NCBI RefSeq assembly: GCF_001613425.1
Contig: NZ_BDCI01000024.1
Coordinates: forward strand, 1-64,000
Source of the DNA: Nocardia vulneris
Lineage (GTDB): Bacteria; Actinomycetota; Actinomycetes; Mycobacteriales; Mycobacteriaceae
Length of the DNA stretch: 64,000 nucleotides
Reading direction: 5' to 3'
Shown here: positions 50,101 to 54,079 of the stretch, piece by piece
Layout of the letters: each line of letters opens with the position of its first letter
Position numbering within the stretch: position 1 is the stretch's first letter
The notes under the pieces: model-generated
The model's input: the letters and a program-made list of their open reading frames with translations, nothing else
Told to the model about the DNA's origin: nothing
The model's database searches: none
Translations under genes and position numbers: made by a program

Positions 50101-51679
50101 GGATGTCACCGAACAGCAAGCCCGGTTGGACAAGGTCGCCGAACTGGAGCGGGCCGCCCGTGACTATCTGGCGGCCGAGCTGGAAGTGGCGCGGATCGAG
50201 GAAGACTTGGCGCGCGCCGAGTCGCGGGCCGCGGCACTGGCCGACCCGGAGACAGGTGCGCCGGACCGTCCGCGGTCGGATCCCGAGCACGAAAACCGGC
50301 AAGGGGCAGTGGATTACACCGCTCCGGTGCGTCCCGGTTCGGAGGACGGCGTGCTGGAAGGTACCGATCGTCCCGAGCGGCAGAGCGAAGCGGACTCGGG
50401 CCGGGACCGTGACGATGCCGACAACAGCACGGATCGGGATCGGGCGACCGATGACGACGGCGGCGACGACAGCGATCGGACGCGCACGACGGAGGACGAG
50501 TTGACGCCGCCGGTGTTCCGTTCGCATATCCCGCATCCGCCGCACGAATTCGAGCTCGAGTTCCCGCCGCACGCGATGGCTCCGCCGCCGCCCAAGGCGC
50601 CGATGCCGGAGCTGCCGGAACCCGAAAAGCCGCCGGTGCCACCGGTTCCGCCGGTGCCACCGCAGCCGCCGGTCTCGCCGCGGCCGACCAGTCCGACCAA
50701 TCGTCCGGCGGGCAGGCCGACGGGATCGCCGACGCCCACCACGCCGCGGCCGACTCCGCCGCCGTCCACGCCGCGGCCGACGACTCCGCCGCCGACGACT
50801 CCGCCGCCGACGACTCCGCCGCCGACGACACCACCGCCGACGACACCACCGCCGACGACGCCTCCGACCACACCGCCGACGACGCCTCCGACCACACCGC
50901 CAACGACGCCACCGACCACACCGCCGACTACCCCGACGCCATCGCCGGATCCGACGCCATCGCCGGATCCGACGGGGTCACCGGACCCGACCGGTTCACC
51001 CGGCGGGCCGGGATCGCCGCGTCCGCCGCTGACGCCGTACCCGAGCGACGTGGCCAAGCCCGGCTACCCGGGGCAGAACGGCAACCAGGGACACAACGGC
51101 AACCAGGGACACAACGGCATCCCGAACCAGCACGGGCTCCCGCCGAACCCGCTGCTGCCTGGTGGGCCGCAACAGCCGATTGTCCCGCCGATGGTGCCGC
51201 CGATGGTGCCGCCGATGGCCGGGGCCGCGGCCGGTGGCGGCGCGGGCGGGCGTGATGATCGGCGGCGCCGCTGGAACGACGAGAACGGCTCGGGCAGTTC
51301 GGAAGTCATCCTGCAGGCGCTCGACGGCGGCCGGCTCGCGACCTTCGACCCGGTCACCGGCACGTTGCGCGCCGCCACCATCGCCACCGGACAGGTGGGC
51401 GGCGTGCTCGGCTACTTCGGTGAGACCCTCGCCGTGTTCTACCGTAAGGACGGCAGGCTGACGCTGCGGCTCGGCGCGAACGAGTTCGATCTCGATTCAC
51501 CCGCGGTCGGCGTCGGCTGGGAACAGCGTGGTCCGCGCCAGGCCCGGTTCCAGGTGCACGTCGACGGCCATACCGTCACCGATTTCCCGTATCCGCTCAC
51601 CGGCCTCGGCACCGACCTCGGGCTGCTGGTCCGGGATGTGCTGGCCGATCCGCGGCGCGGTGCCACGATCTTCAGCTGA
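32150..51679 (+). CDS. Giant multi-domain T7SS-type polymorphic toxin-like protein (6509 aa)
   Basis: One unbroken frame. Residues 1-310: CpnT-like, WXG100-type export domain. 344-882: low complexity. 889-986: papain-like domain A. 1247-1290: PD-(D/E)XK-like nuclease core. 1426-1522: papain-like domain B. 1658-1680: nucleotidyltransferase-like GSR...SDLDL. 1956-2005: YwqJ-like deaminase HAE...CxxC. 2303-2379: metallopeptidase HEFGH...E. 2604: GGGKKPP linker. About 2668-3690: long coiled-coil/globular module, repeated at about 4874-5880. 3739-4090: tandem pair of 176-aa units. 4530: second GGGKKPP. 4580-4790: PI-kinase-like domain. 6124: RSHIPHPP, then a Pro/Thr linker and a final domain of about 130 aa shared with the 3136-aa protein. 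It is likely a secreted effector with several activities; each enzyme call rests on motifs. Confidence 0.85.
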   Translation: MGDFWSGVVDVLGWVAGSDWPDGSETGMRGLADDWRNAAEGIRGIESDVLAAKSAALAAYPHGVARDEIGGVFQKLLDGTGATKEQENQNLKKMAEFFDGIATSCDKVGDEIEYAKWMMASSLGLLALEIAAAWLFPPTAPAVEAGAIIATRFAIRMIAQRVMAAITRALAKMVSSAFAKWLMKHVAIDLALGTMQDLGIQQMQVWQGNRKGGVDWGQVGMTALSSGLGAAAAGPVGDKLGNMLSGKMKPFFAGAVTGMAAGTVGAVAGALPQFALDVYKNGWGAAFSNLDPRMFTAGVSNGAMSGGNKALANGYFSSSPKWGGGVRVDPVGVPRVGSLGTLTPTGVGAGANSPAVHPSGANGLGNNGSGAQTGTTGSGTGAGRTGDGAGTGGNNNSGRAGDGSRNTNSGTGDGSSSRTSTGDGSSSRTSTGDGSTQTSGDGSNRTNPSSAETGAQQHDRGGSESRAADGGRHEGASESRASDGGRHEGGSENRAGAAPEQAGSSDQSRSGATDQGGSAQDRGTAGETGNTGAGADRNAGSQHTGVDSGAPVQSGQSAPQHNPVTTADPARTGGDGSQPRAGVPGEARPHTGAEPVRGGSEPVRGGEQARTQSGGETRATDPRAGSPEARPGAERPRVDSRASVADPNARAGTRDSTPGIRAESSGEEAPRAKQRVTSEAGDNVQVRSDAGDSAVRPPTDAPRSGEAAPRTGEATPRSGEATPRSGEAPRSGDTSTRPETDAPRSDDTTTRPETDAPRSDDTTTRPETDAPRSDDPATQPNRPRAGEESRAGREPGESGARPRDDSPTSRDDADTTQHPDRVDGPDDRQHGADDLLLVPPLVGPDGANTPHGRHPTADAPNDGSPRPDGDTEPGDAPRPRGDDDLRGKCGLLSVVELIRRFGAENFRLPNRTIGPDGMTAGELVASAGGALREFPGADAIANRLMSLGEGATALVVDVYSGPSDRHGVGAHAYLMVHENGKITIRDATLTGEEGGAPVRDVDRSLAILFKGDGTPVDPVPAHIRDELMSHGADEAEPVRIGARPDANQFYRGADNKWHHPEDADNTWRDEGTFRLRDNTGWIDDHLSKRGFAFLADEGPAKPYDVTDPELQKQLDDASTERKNLQTQRDTVADDLVKNLIPEFSQYGIKEIPQLKASELDTVINRLTDKVMTDPGLTDDAKLAKLEKLNDLQSQAEKYNELGPKMVNASKLLGELGAKAFGLDPVLHPDAVIISPFKGARDGADMVDYAILVPGHDGSDGNPPRPPKLVVIEAKGVGSGLGGANTVDGRAQQGSPEYLRRTLAIDHNLKTILSETPEQLRARGIDVDSPEGQALLRARDELLKAHHDGTLDIEYHKAHVNIHGKVKISEFGLDRNGVPVRMDNIGEVQSDHTPPQQSSPDGTPPAGPHPRVDNDPANQLDDRRGRCGEDSLIDLRNRHGDHIWLPERTIGPDGMTARELEALAGGELRPVDTHEQIRQQLIALGEGSSALVVDTYAGRDEHGVGAHAYELINVGGDNIIVRDIGAGLDNHSFPPRTPGEVRNIRAILLAGHEGRPEHPISDADRRRILDQEAGAHDPARVGQPFDGRQHNGTGSPRHELSDTSPPADLDGTDTDAPRRDTDLPEVEMIGEPGPGVTPEMLDAARRSVAETGEPLVLFGSRQTGISEKTGEPFRADSDLDLAATTAEGLMRLADLHEGESPIPGVKDVAGIFSEEVAREKGYLVIKPVAADAPETRTTPTQEGAPPTNRAPADTTDASPRPAEETPEPATRPADETNRTDDGAQREPDANADAGPLHDDHLSDETRPLPSSFIVPDNGAPMPGPEVDSHPLGTLDESTVTRDAGTDLITHVDGVPIDDYVRALGAERADVYRQAAADKVLSRNAQGACMSVGIDRETGRVYEAANGKRSDIIADADAHPTLKENLRLMEENGPYSHDEDPNVPKTEPHPHPDAPLGHAEVKATNQMLWDRRAAGLADDHAALAALIHAPQFPFGGRAGDAPFCANCHHMLDGADSATDRMTKYPPSDAAKQSVLDQQRRAAEEAGAPNRTPEAPPVGDPPRDARPPDSSRPEGESSPEVGPADSPRPEQDSSPAVKPADSAAEGRPRPADSARPEGDSATQPRPRPGGADDPGRMASALSHEREVGSRLMPPRPEAAVDGGARPGDDMPQPHITDEWTPLSAAEVGAKLAEDTGLVVYGFDRPGVDAEVAREIARGIVDLRGKYPNMDLRTIGIGDFRGRCLAMVLPGIDPETGLRRADSIKFSSDFVGSMDAFRQEVQRGLSNGRFGPNMMGDGRAVLGILTHEFGHVVDMQGQRASLRPMDPDDPHSLTYADHVLQEYYKQKAASDPAFPATPQGYDRWLRQLSPYSFDQNGVFHPGEAVADAFLDVELNGSRASEPAQVLHRMLMDLAVLGADALPPRPPRPDAGGTQRADAPADPSAPQRVPDSESAPRAAHEPPMRAGDDSAATPARDEGRHESLADWSARMRAEQAEWTARMAAEHAAAMRQIADTGPADWASQMRADHAEWQARMAALRAEFSRDIADGVLPRVAAEAPPEPAGRHRAEDPENRSRTGESEGEPPHPGDKKVWPLGESAAEPEAAGAGGGKKPPETPPRVSDPGDEDANNGDRQNPEEPAAREPEQTPTPEEPAPTPERPAPTPEQPTPTPEEVFAQRQQDLEAARDRALAERADALRQRTELAMRLRVDSDVDAPGLRPENLPDTIDEILGRTTELREQAVVAERVRDLEHQVSRIADADADIARIDRDLALLAAEREAAARNETPEGEYDRLLDQRRQLFQDREAARAIRDELAVRHGISDLDGDAFERRVLDLYDESQGRKVHVRGGLDSMERIVREPLSGPEAVARQREIRELAEALAEFNRLDQAIEQIDARMAQLREDGVGLDRPPTEDLAPELDRLAGERTELLRDTRVQRMMVTDLARALRIDEGSLLESPQRLAEEMEHQRSRTMRVDEMADRLAMLDLLESAAADVLAADNAIGRLEDEMSRVTGLWRDLITAQGGHMVTDRVGIIYGERPRLIVFGPRAEHENPHRAFDDALRDALNRSPAAAQAMLRHPRVEYHQIVTDRAGGWRDVGMPGPRLERTETGWINGDPGMLVVRWQDGDGQWHPVNPARPEWRTNREDGTPDHWEEPNPDWWAGLADFINDLATPFADIPPGHIAKNMLPMNPMSAPVLYDGLGVDPDSIETIHLGGDIYAIQRNLRTLFAAIDHPMVRDWIHRHPEIGDWVKARPWLQKMPIFGTVWSSFDWYKPPESNIQPMYRRWEPSEHAPLGHRVEIPEWLQRSIDADVARWREVQQWADGEYERFRADDQLADRMAGPLADYRQQQRVAGAEDVLKHIREELVDPHRGVDLSRPDVDKQLQLINEQIDRLAHKFANHFDTDNRAEVRDQIADIRQQLLDIRNERPITDADIARLVTELTPAMRPLTPEIERQNPALKPPDLDFDHVPPRLDFPEFTTAQLRQILDHLLFDEHLASDHADPSGRPVLRRMDQLADVAEAINRIVEGKPLPADIVLLLDALAESNYLRDPANAGKTWHHANAHAVAEGYHWDANRPPLTEERAGIPYAPEPLNPPEPFLPRDRYELQLAKARVAWEARTDALLEAARAAGVDADVVFAEDPAPRLAELRAEQPDEAGRQRIDDLTRALQEFDAAAAAVTRLEDRLEQHDADRALPRTQRMELLAGEPNSPVRPEPVESPEAVAERQRAAEIEAQRRQAEIDRLEQAKADALRARDEAEEQLRQARDQAEAEAAFERQRFAERDAAELDRQLTQQLRDNALNDVEARPLPGLPQVGVTDGDPRRVVVVVRGESDPATLLDRAVAAHPDLGDLVGPNRDNAIVFRLTPGEDGRTQVHREDPPDAPPLAAVRPEPDAPSDGGAAKRLPVAETPQQHPEIDRLEQAKADALRARDDAEQQLQQARDQAEAEGAFERKGDAERTAAELDQQLTQQLRDDVLAQVGARPLTGLPQVGVIDGDPRRVVVVLRGESAQPATLIDRAVAQHPDLAEVVGPNRDNVVLFRLVVGEDGRTQVHRVDPPDASALPISRPEPHSPSDGGGTKQPPTTETPQSGGAAQRGENTPAETPQPRQSPQPGETPQQGAVPPVRETPVVGEAPQSRETPPSGDMPQSRQAPPPGTAPQSRQTPTGAGAPVRETPVAGAAPRSSADPQARPAPENQTGPQAGPVAGTGVPQRGPGENVGQGETGAPAGDPVVPAGENRPQTGAPQGQWSTVGAPRAYEPTTRTPEFESLVTRISDEAARGAQLLDGARAALRGLGVDPDGLTPRQMEERAREVADAADARITELNNRTGIRPEEMVQYFDDRNAAQQRYAEVTRLMGTLTQSLGQYHESMRTKSDLCVEAGAVIARDVLATEGQPLRNADGVAVLPGDPQRILVVSPFRAPEHILGDQLRDSLAQQHIDVVYRQVQVDDTGRVTIVDLLPLSGAATVGEPVTPGPRPTPGEGGAPVRPGQSNETPGSRKPPESGEGSRPGEPKSEVPQEPPAPPKAEGAGGGKKPPQPPATPPVGDPGDGSASGPNRQGDAPRNPNESDTGAADLARAVARVEDAPTSGEEIRVEILSEGALQMAERVELITLADGTQLIRKTLSNPIHADAEVLAALVGRAVGANVPHIIRVSDNMIFMQFMPGDWPSSLHPGAWSPQQTGLTDTPAGVRMGLLDVLIRMPDRGMTNWLATRDGQISGIDHSLAFVGGRRGDAETSSGFAYHFFDRGADGTIHWRQHEVGAAELAEIRRRIEAMEPEFAAHPEWYQSVLDRLTMLEQNARPDDGPMPPEDPSSGPGEPGGASPRQPGGPQRPGAPEQPVGPENESGTPRPKGAAEPEGRTPPPDPDPAPTPEVDPAERRAELVESRDQVLADRDSAVRRRDELATLLGVDPSDDWAALRPGDALADTLRELNHHRIEGQERLPHDVLRVKELERLCNRIATDEETLARLTTELARLDAEYAPLETREAEYDRLLEERADRARERETARAARDDLARRLDVPELSGDAFDRRVLDLYQEARTRTVRVPGNLDSPGRVVHEPVAGPERELREQAIRSLQQSVREFNRLDQLVTGIDARLNELQRQGVDRDRPLSDDVVAELDELAGRQAAIFQESRRPRAVLEDLAERLSIPLTDLGPEPQRLADTIDHHLRTDDGTDPNRPAMLDVLATAAADVIRADNAMTRLQDQMTALTERWHEVAGWRDALTAEGGRMVTDQVGYFGGERPRIVVFGPVSTSDQPRAGHDAALERAIRTNSDVAQGMMRSPQIEYRHTAPGRETVVSRGPEVERLETGWINGDPGLLMVRWRDSDDVWHPVNPSRPDWKTNRDAETPDAYDPGDPDWWAGLADYINDLATPFADIPPGHIAKNMLPMNPMNVPVKYFQDGVSDDALVNVHIGSDFYAIQRDIRTLLAAIDHPKVKAWIQRHPEIGDWVKARPWLQKLPPFGTVWSGFDWHTPPETNIQPMYRSWEASEHTSYDHVEIPEWLQRQFDHEVAQWQKVQDWADREYEKFRADDQLADKIVDQLAQYGKDQQEAAARALIDLVRKQLVDGHRGIDPTRSDVAEQLERIDKQIDELAARTDTMFDGNDRDLVRDTIADIRNALLDERSNNGRISDERINEIVAELVPNMWHDATAEGALPPPRFTKEQIQQVLNHLLTDEHLVTDYADPNGRVVPKRMDQLADVAEAINRLVAGKAMKQDIVLLYDALAESEFLRDPENHDKTWHDANTHAVGLGFHWDADRPPLTGERAGVPYAVGPLPEPPPFLPRDRYQLELDRARAALDTRIDALLELEQNLGLDPEWMFGSDRTVDALLADLRAAQTDAEGERRVDDLAQACRDFDAATEVVRVLEDNIARHDSELAKARELARSGRPELPEAEADSAENPSDGERTPDSAAQRETERLLVEDRREGLEQELTQAQEALDRAEAARAEAAEALRVSIEPNQLGSESEIVARGDELRARTLDVTEQQARLDKVAELERAARDYLAAELEVARIEEDLARAESRAAALADPETGAPDRPRSDPEHENRQGAVDYTAPVRPGSEDGVLEGTDRPERQSEADSGRDRDDADNSTDRDRATDDDGGDDSDRTRTTEDELTPPVFRSHIPHPPHEFELEFPPHAMAPPPPKAPMPELPEPEKPPVPPVPPVPPQPPVSPRPTSPTNRPAGRPTGSPTPTTPRPTPPPSTPRPTTPPPTTPPPTTPPPTTPPPTTPPPTTPPTTPPTTPPTTPPTTPPTTPPTTPTPSPDPTPSPDPTGSPDPTGSPGGPGSPRPPLTPYPSDVAKPGYPGQNGNQGHNGNQGHNGIPNQHGLPPNPLLPGGPQQPIVPPMVPPMVPPMAGAAAGGGAGGRDDRRRRWNDENGSGSSEVILQALDGGRLATFDPVTGTLRAATIATGQVGGVLGYFGETLAVFYRKDGRLTLRLGANEFDLDSPAVGVGWEQRGPRQARFQVHVDGHTVTDFPYPLTGLGTDLGLLVRDVLADPRRGATIFS
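34358..34483 (+). repeat. Three tandem 42-bp repeats in the 6509-aa gene
   Basis: Three in-frame copies of 42 nt encode RPETDAPRSDDTTT or close variants in the low-complexity stretch before the first papain-like domain. They are preceded by shorter PRSGEAT-type repeats. Recent tandem duplication or slippage is likely. Confidence 0.85.
34814..35107 (+). other. Papain-like domain A of the 6509-aa protein
   Basis: Cys889 (RGKCGLLSVVELI), His971 (GVGAHAYLMVHENG) and Asp986 (ITIRDAT) give the Cys-His-Asp order of Tox-PL-type domains, as in domain B and in the 3136-aa protein. Confidence 0.65.
35780..36290 (+). other. PD-(D/E)XK nuclease-like domain of the 6509-aa protein
   Basis: Asp1247 (MVDYAILVPG), Glu1272 and Lys1274 (LVVIEAKGVGSGLGG) form the D...ExK signature. 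A following R-x-QQG-x-x-x-YL segment (GRAQQGSPEYL) is typical of a toxin nuclease family. DNA is the likely target. Confidence 0.65.
36425..36715 (+). other. Papain-like domain B of the 6509-aa protein
   Basis: Cys1426 (RGRCGEDSLIDL), His1506 (GVGAHAYELINVGG) and Asp1522 (IIVRDIGAG). It is closer to domain A than to the domain of the 3136-aa protein, since both share TIGPDGMTA after the Cys helix. That points to an in-gene duplication. Confidence 0.65.
37030..37325 (+). other. Nucleotidyltransferase-like domain of the 6509-aa protein
   Basis: LVLFGSRQTG (Gly-Ser-Arg 1658-1660) and SDLDL (Asp1677, Asp1679) match the GS[R]...D-x-D core of minimal pol-beta-type nucleotidyltransferases such as MNT toxins. 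The third acidic residue is not certain. It may transfer a nucleotide to RNA or protein. Confidence 0.55.
37680..38260 (+). other. YwqJ-like deaminase domain of the 6509-aa protein
   Basis: Residues 1956-1958 are HAE (LGHAEVKATNQML) and 2002-2005 are CANC (FCANCHHMLDG), the zinc-binding and proton-shuttle residues of the cytidine-deaminase fold. The preceding strand CMSVGIDRETGRVYEAANG fits YwqJ-type toxins. A YwqK antitoxin gene 1.1 kb upstream supports the call. Confidence 0.7.
38690..39410 (+). other. Zincin metallopeptidase-like domain of the 6509-aa protein
   Basis: HEFGH at 2303-2307 (GILTHEFGHVVDMQ) and Glu2379 (GEAVADAF) in a helix after a YSFDQNGVFHPGE strand give an HExxH...E zincin arrangement. 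It may act on a target or on the giant itself. Confidence 0.65.
43364..44419 (+). repeat. Tandem duplication of a 176-aa unit in the 6509-aa gene
   Basis: Two units of 528 nt start at 43364 and 43892. Each begins EIDRLEQAKADALRARD, continues with a coiled coil and LTQQLRD, then a strand segment LPQVGV.DGDPRRVVVV, and ends in a linker with SDGG. A Pro/Gln-rich repeat region follows at about 44420-44900. Confidence 0.85.
45880..46540 (+). other. PI-kinase-like domain of the 6509-aa protein
   Basis: Asp4703 and Asn4708 (PDRGMTNWLATRDG) followed by Asp4721 (GIDHSLAF) match the DxxxxN...DH catalytic and metal-binding loops of actinobacterial phosphatidylinositol-kinase-like proteins. LIRKTL upstream may hold the ATP-binding lysine. 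Predicted protein or small-molecule kinase. Confidence 0.6.
50764..50940 (+). repeat. PTTPP repeat linker of the 6509-aa protein
   Basis: Short tandem repeats encode PTTPP and TTPP units, with PSPDPTGSP units after them. They lie between the RSHIPHPP motif and the final domain, the same position as the Pro-rich linker of the 3136-aa protein. Low-complexity DNA prone to slippage. Confidence 0.85.
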
Positions 51680-51688
51680 GGAGGAATC

Positions 51689-51946
51689 ATGCTCTCGGAC
51701 CACCCGAGCCAGGACGAACTACGGCTGTTCTTCGACGAGGCGCTGACCGCGGTCCGCGGCGGCGCCGGTGTGCCCACCGACAACGGCCTGGATCTGCGCA
51801 CCGCGAACGCCCTGTGGGAGATCGCCGAGGCCTACCCGAACATCCCCGACCGCCTGATCGCCGCCGCCCACGCTGCCTTCGCCGGCCAACTGGACGGCGC
51901 CAACGCCGCCGCCCGCCAAGCCGCCATCAACCGCGCCTTCGAGTAG
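51689..51946 (+). CDS. Small helical hypothetical protein after the 6509-aa giant
   Basis: An 85-aa product with GAGGAAT just before its ATG and 9 nt after the giant's stop, so it is probably translated with it. It is alpha-helical and alanine-rich (LRLFFDEALTAVRGG, IPDRLIAAAHAAFAG). No family is recognised. Its position suggests a chaperone or an immunity factor for the giant. Confidence 0.65.
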   Translation: MLSDHPSQDELRLFFDEALTAVRGGAGVPTDNGLDLRTANALWEIAEAYPNIPDRLIAAAHAAFAGQLDGANAAARQAAINRAFE

Positions 51947-52318
51947 TGCGCGAGCACAGCACCAGCAACGGTAGGGTGACCAGCGAGTTGCTGCACGACG
52001 CTTTTCGGGAGGCTTACCTGCGTTATTTCTGAGGGTTGGCCAGATGCCTCGGACACGATGTGTATGTGCCACCAAGATTCGGGTCTGTACGTGCGAGTCA
52101 GGCACTAGTACCCATAGGATTGGGACGCTGTAGTAACTGGCTGCGAGGCCGACGTGCGCACACAGCGTCAGCATCGCAGCTGCGAGGAGGGCCAGTAGCG
52201 GATGAGGGATCCAGCGCATGCGCGTCGTTCGATGCCGAGGACAGGTAGGGAGCTTGCTGCTGCCGGGCAGTGCTGCTGTACCCGTACTCGGAACTTCGAG
52301 CTGCTAGGAGCATGATCG
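51947..52318. other. Intergenic stretch before the PPE/EspB-like gene
   Basis: About 370 nt with no supported gene; frames are short and without family features. It probably carries the promoter of the following T7SS cluster. TAGGAG lies 10 nt before the next ATG. No clear terminator or tRNA is seen. Confidence 0.5.
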
Positions 52319-54079
52319 ATGGGTGAGCCGAAGGACGACTGGAAGGGCTTCAAGAGGCCCGGTGCGCTCAAACTGAATCACGACGTCGCGACCAAGGCGG
52401 CGACCTATTGCGCCGACATGCTCGACATCATCGACCTGGTGGTGGGTCGAGCAGACGAACTATCGGATCAGAAACTGCCGACGTCTTATCAGCTTTTCGG
52501 TCATCTGGGCTCGGGTCAAGAGATGACCAGGGAAGTCTACAAAATCGGCACGAGGTTTCGCGAAGAGGTCATCGACGCGCACAAGAAGATTCTGACCGAT
52601 ATGGCTCAGTCATTTCTTATAGCGGGTAATAAATACAAGAACGCGGACGGGGATTCGAAGGCTGATCTCACCACGTTGCAGAACAGTCGGCACCCCGATG
52701 AAGGCATCGAGCATGCCGAGCAGCACTACAACGGAGAAATCGCTGATCCGGATCACTGGTACGACAACAAACTTCCCGCGGCGAAGGACAAATATGAAAA
52801 GTCCAAGCGGGATGACAAGGGTAACTGGCAGATCGGTAAGTATGAAGGTTTACCCTCTGGCCTGAAGGTCACGGACAAGGGGGCGGCAATCGACGCCGAA
52901 CCCGCTTCCACCCTTGGGTTCGAGGACTTGCACAAGCTGTACACGACATTGCAGGGCATCGACTACGTTCAGGACTTGGCTTCGGACTGGCATCGAATGG
53001 CGGTCCAGCTGGATCGAGGTTTCTCCGATTTCAAGAGGGACATCTCCAACCTCGTGGATTCGGAGGAGTGGACGGGCTACGGTGCCAACAGTGCGAAGAA
53101 GGCTGTCGGAATATATACCGGCACCGGATCGGCGCTGGTACAGGCCATGTACACCATGAGCAGTAATCTGATGGACGCGTACAACTGGGGCAAGACCACT
53201 CAGGTGAACATGCCCGAGTCTCCCGCCAATACGCTGTCGAAAGAAAATCAGAATATCGAGCTCGGACTGGCCCGGGATACCTTCAAAGCCTGGTACGAGC
53301 CGGGTATGGAGACGACGTCTACGGCCTTCCCGCCCTTGCCACTTCCTGAAGGTCCCAAGCAACAGACCTACGAGCCGGGGCCGCCCGGCCCTCCCGGACC
53401 GCCCGGCCCACCCGGTACCGCTAACCCGGGGCTCAACCAAAAGCAGCAGCAGGACCAGCAGCGGCGCCTTCAAGAGCAGGCTGAACAGCAGCGCAAGGCG
53501 CTGGAAGAGCAGATGGCCCGTGCGCGCCAAGAGCAACAGCAGCGTGCTCAAGAGCAGCAGCGGCAGGAGCAACAGCGAGCACAGCAGCAGGCAGCCCAGC
53601 AAGCCGCGCAGCAGGCATCGCAGATCGCGCAGCAGGTCGCCCAGGCCGGACAGCAGCTCGGCCAGCAACTGGCCAGTGCGGCACAGCAGGCCGCGCAGCA
53701 GGCGAGCCTGGCGGGCCTGCCCGGACTCCCCAGCCTCAAGGACCTGGAGGAGCAGGCGAAAAAGGCGATGGGCACCGCCGGGAAGGGCGCTGGGGGCGCT
53801 GGTGGTCCCGGTGGCGCGCCCAAGGGGCTCAACATGAATCAGAGCCTGGACAAGGCGTCCAAACTGTTCCCGCGTGCCGAGGCGACGACCACCGGCACTG
53901 CGTCGGCGTCCCGTGCGGGTCTTGCCGCCAGCGGCATGGGTATGGGCCCCGGCCCGGGCCCCGGCGCTGCCGGCCAGCAGAAGGAGCACAAGCGAGCCGA
54001 CTACCTCGATTCCACCGAGCACCTGGAAGACGCGATCGGTGATGCGCCCGTGGTGGTCAAACCTGTTGTAGAGCAATGA
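52319..54079 (+). CDS. EspB/PPE-like T7SS substrate with WXG and YxxxD motifs
   Basis: A 586-aa product. A first helical hairpin ends in FLIAGNKYKNAD, giving the T7SS signal YxxxD at Tyr106-Asp110. A second hairpin (about 215-310) carries SEEWTGYGANSAKKAV with a WTG motif at Trp251. Then come a proline stretch, a short collagen-like GPPGPPGPPGPPG, a Gln-rich coiled coil (about 385-475) and a Gly/Ala-rich part. The ordered tail (HKRADYLDSTEHLEDAIGD) looks conserved. It overlaps espG by 4 nt, as expected of an EspG client. Confidence 0.7.
   Translation: MGEPKDDWKGFKRPGALKLNHDVATKAATYCADMLDIIDLVVGRADELSDQKLPTSYQLFGHLGSGQEMTREVYKIGTRFREEVIDAHKKILTDMAQSFLIAGNKYKNADGDSKADLTTLQNSRHPDEGIEHAEQHYNGEIADPDHWYDNKLPAAKDKYEKSKRDDKGNWQIGKYEGLPSGLKVTDKGAAIDAEPASTLGFEDLHKLYTTLQGIDYVQDLASDWHRMAVQLDRGFSDFKRDISNLVDSEEWTGYGANSAKKAVGIYTGTGSALVQAMYTMSSNLMDAYNWGKTTQVNMPESPANTLSKENQNIELGLARDTFKAWYEPGMETTSTAFPPLPLPEGPKQQTYEPGPPGPPGPPGPPGTANPGLNQKQQQDQQRRLQEQAEQQRKALEEQMARARQEQQQRAQEQQRQEQQRAQQQAAQQAAQQASQIAQQVAQAGQQLGQQLASAAQQAAQQASLAGLPGLPSLKDLEEQAKKAMGTAGKGAGGAGGPGGAPKGLNMNQSLDKASKLFPRAEATTTGTASASRAGLAASGMGMGPGPGPGAAGQQKEHKRADYLDSTEHLEDAIGDAPVVVKPVVEQ

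Noticed and set aside
32150..51679. The 19.5-kb frame as several genes fused by sequencing error
   Set aside because: No internal stop, no frame shift in codon pattern, and no internal ribosome-binding site plus start at domain borders. Both ends match the layout of the 3136-aa neighbour. Assembly error in the repeats cannot be fully excluded.
53390..53430. Collagen-like protein call for the 52319 gene
   Set aside because: Only four GPP triplets; too short for a collagen domain, treated as a proline-rich linker.
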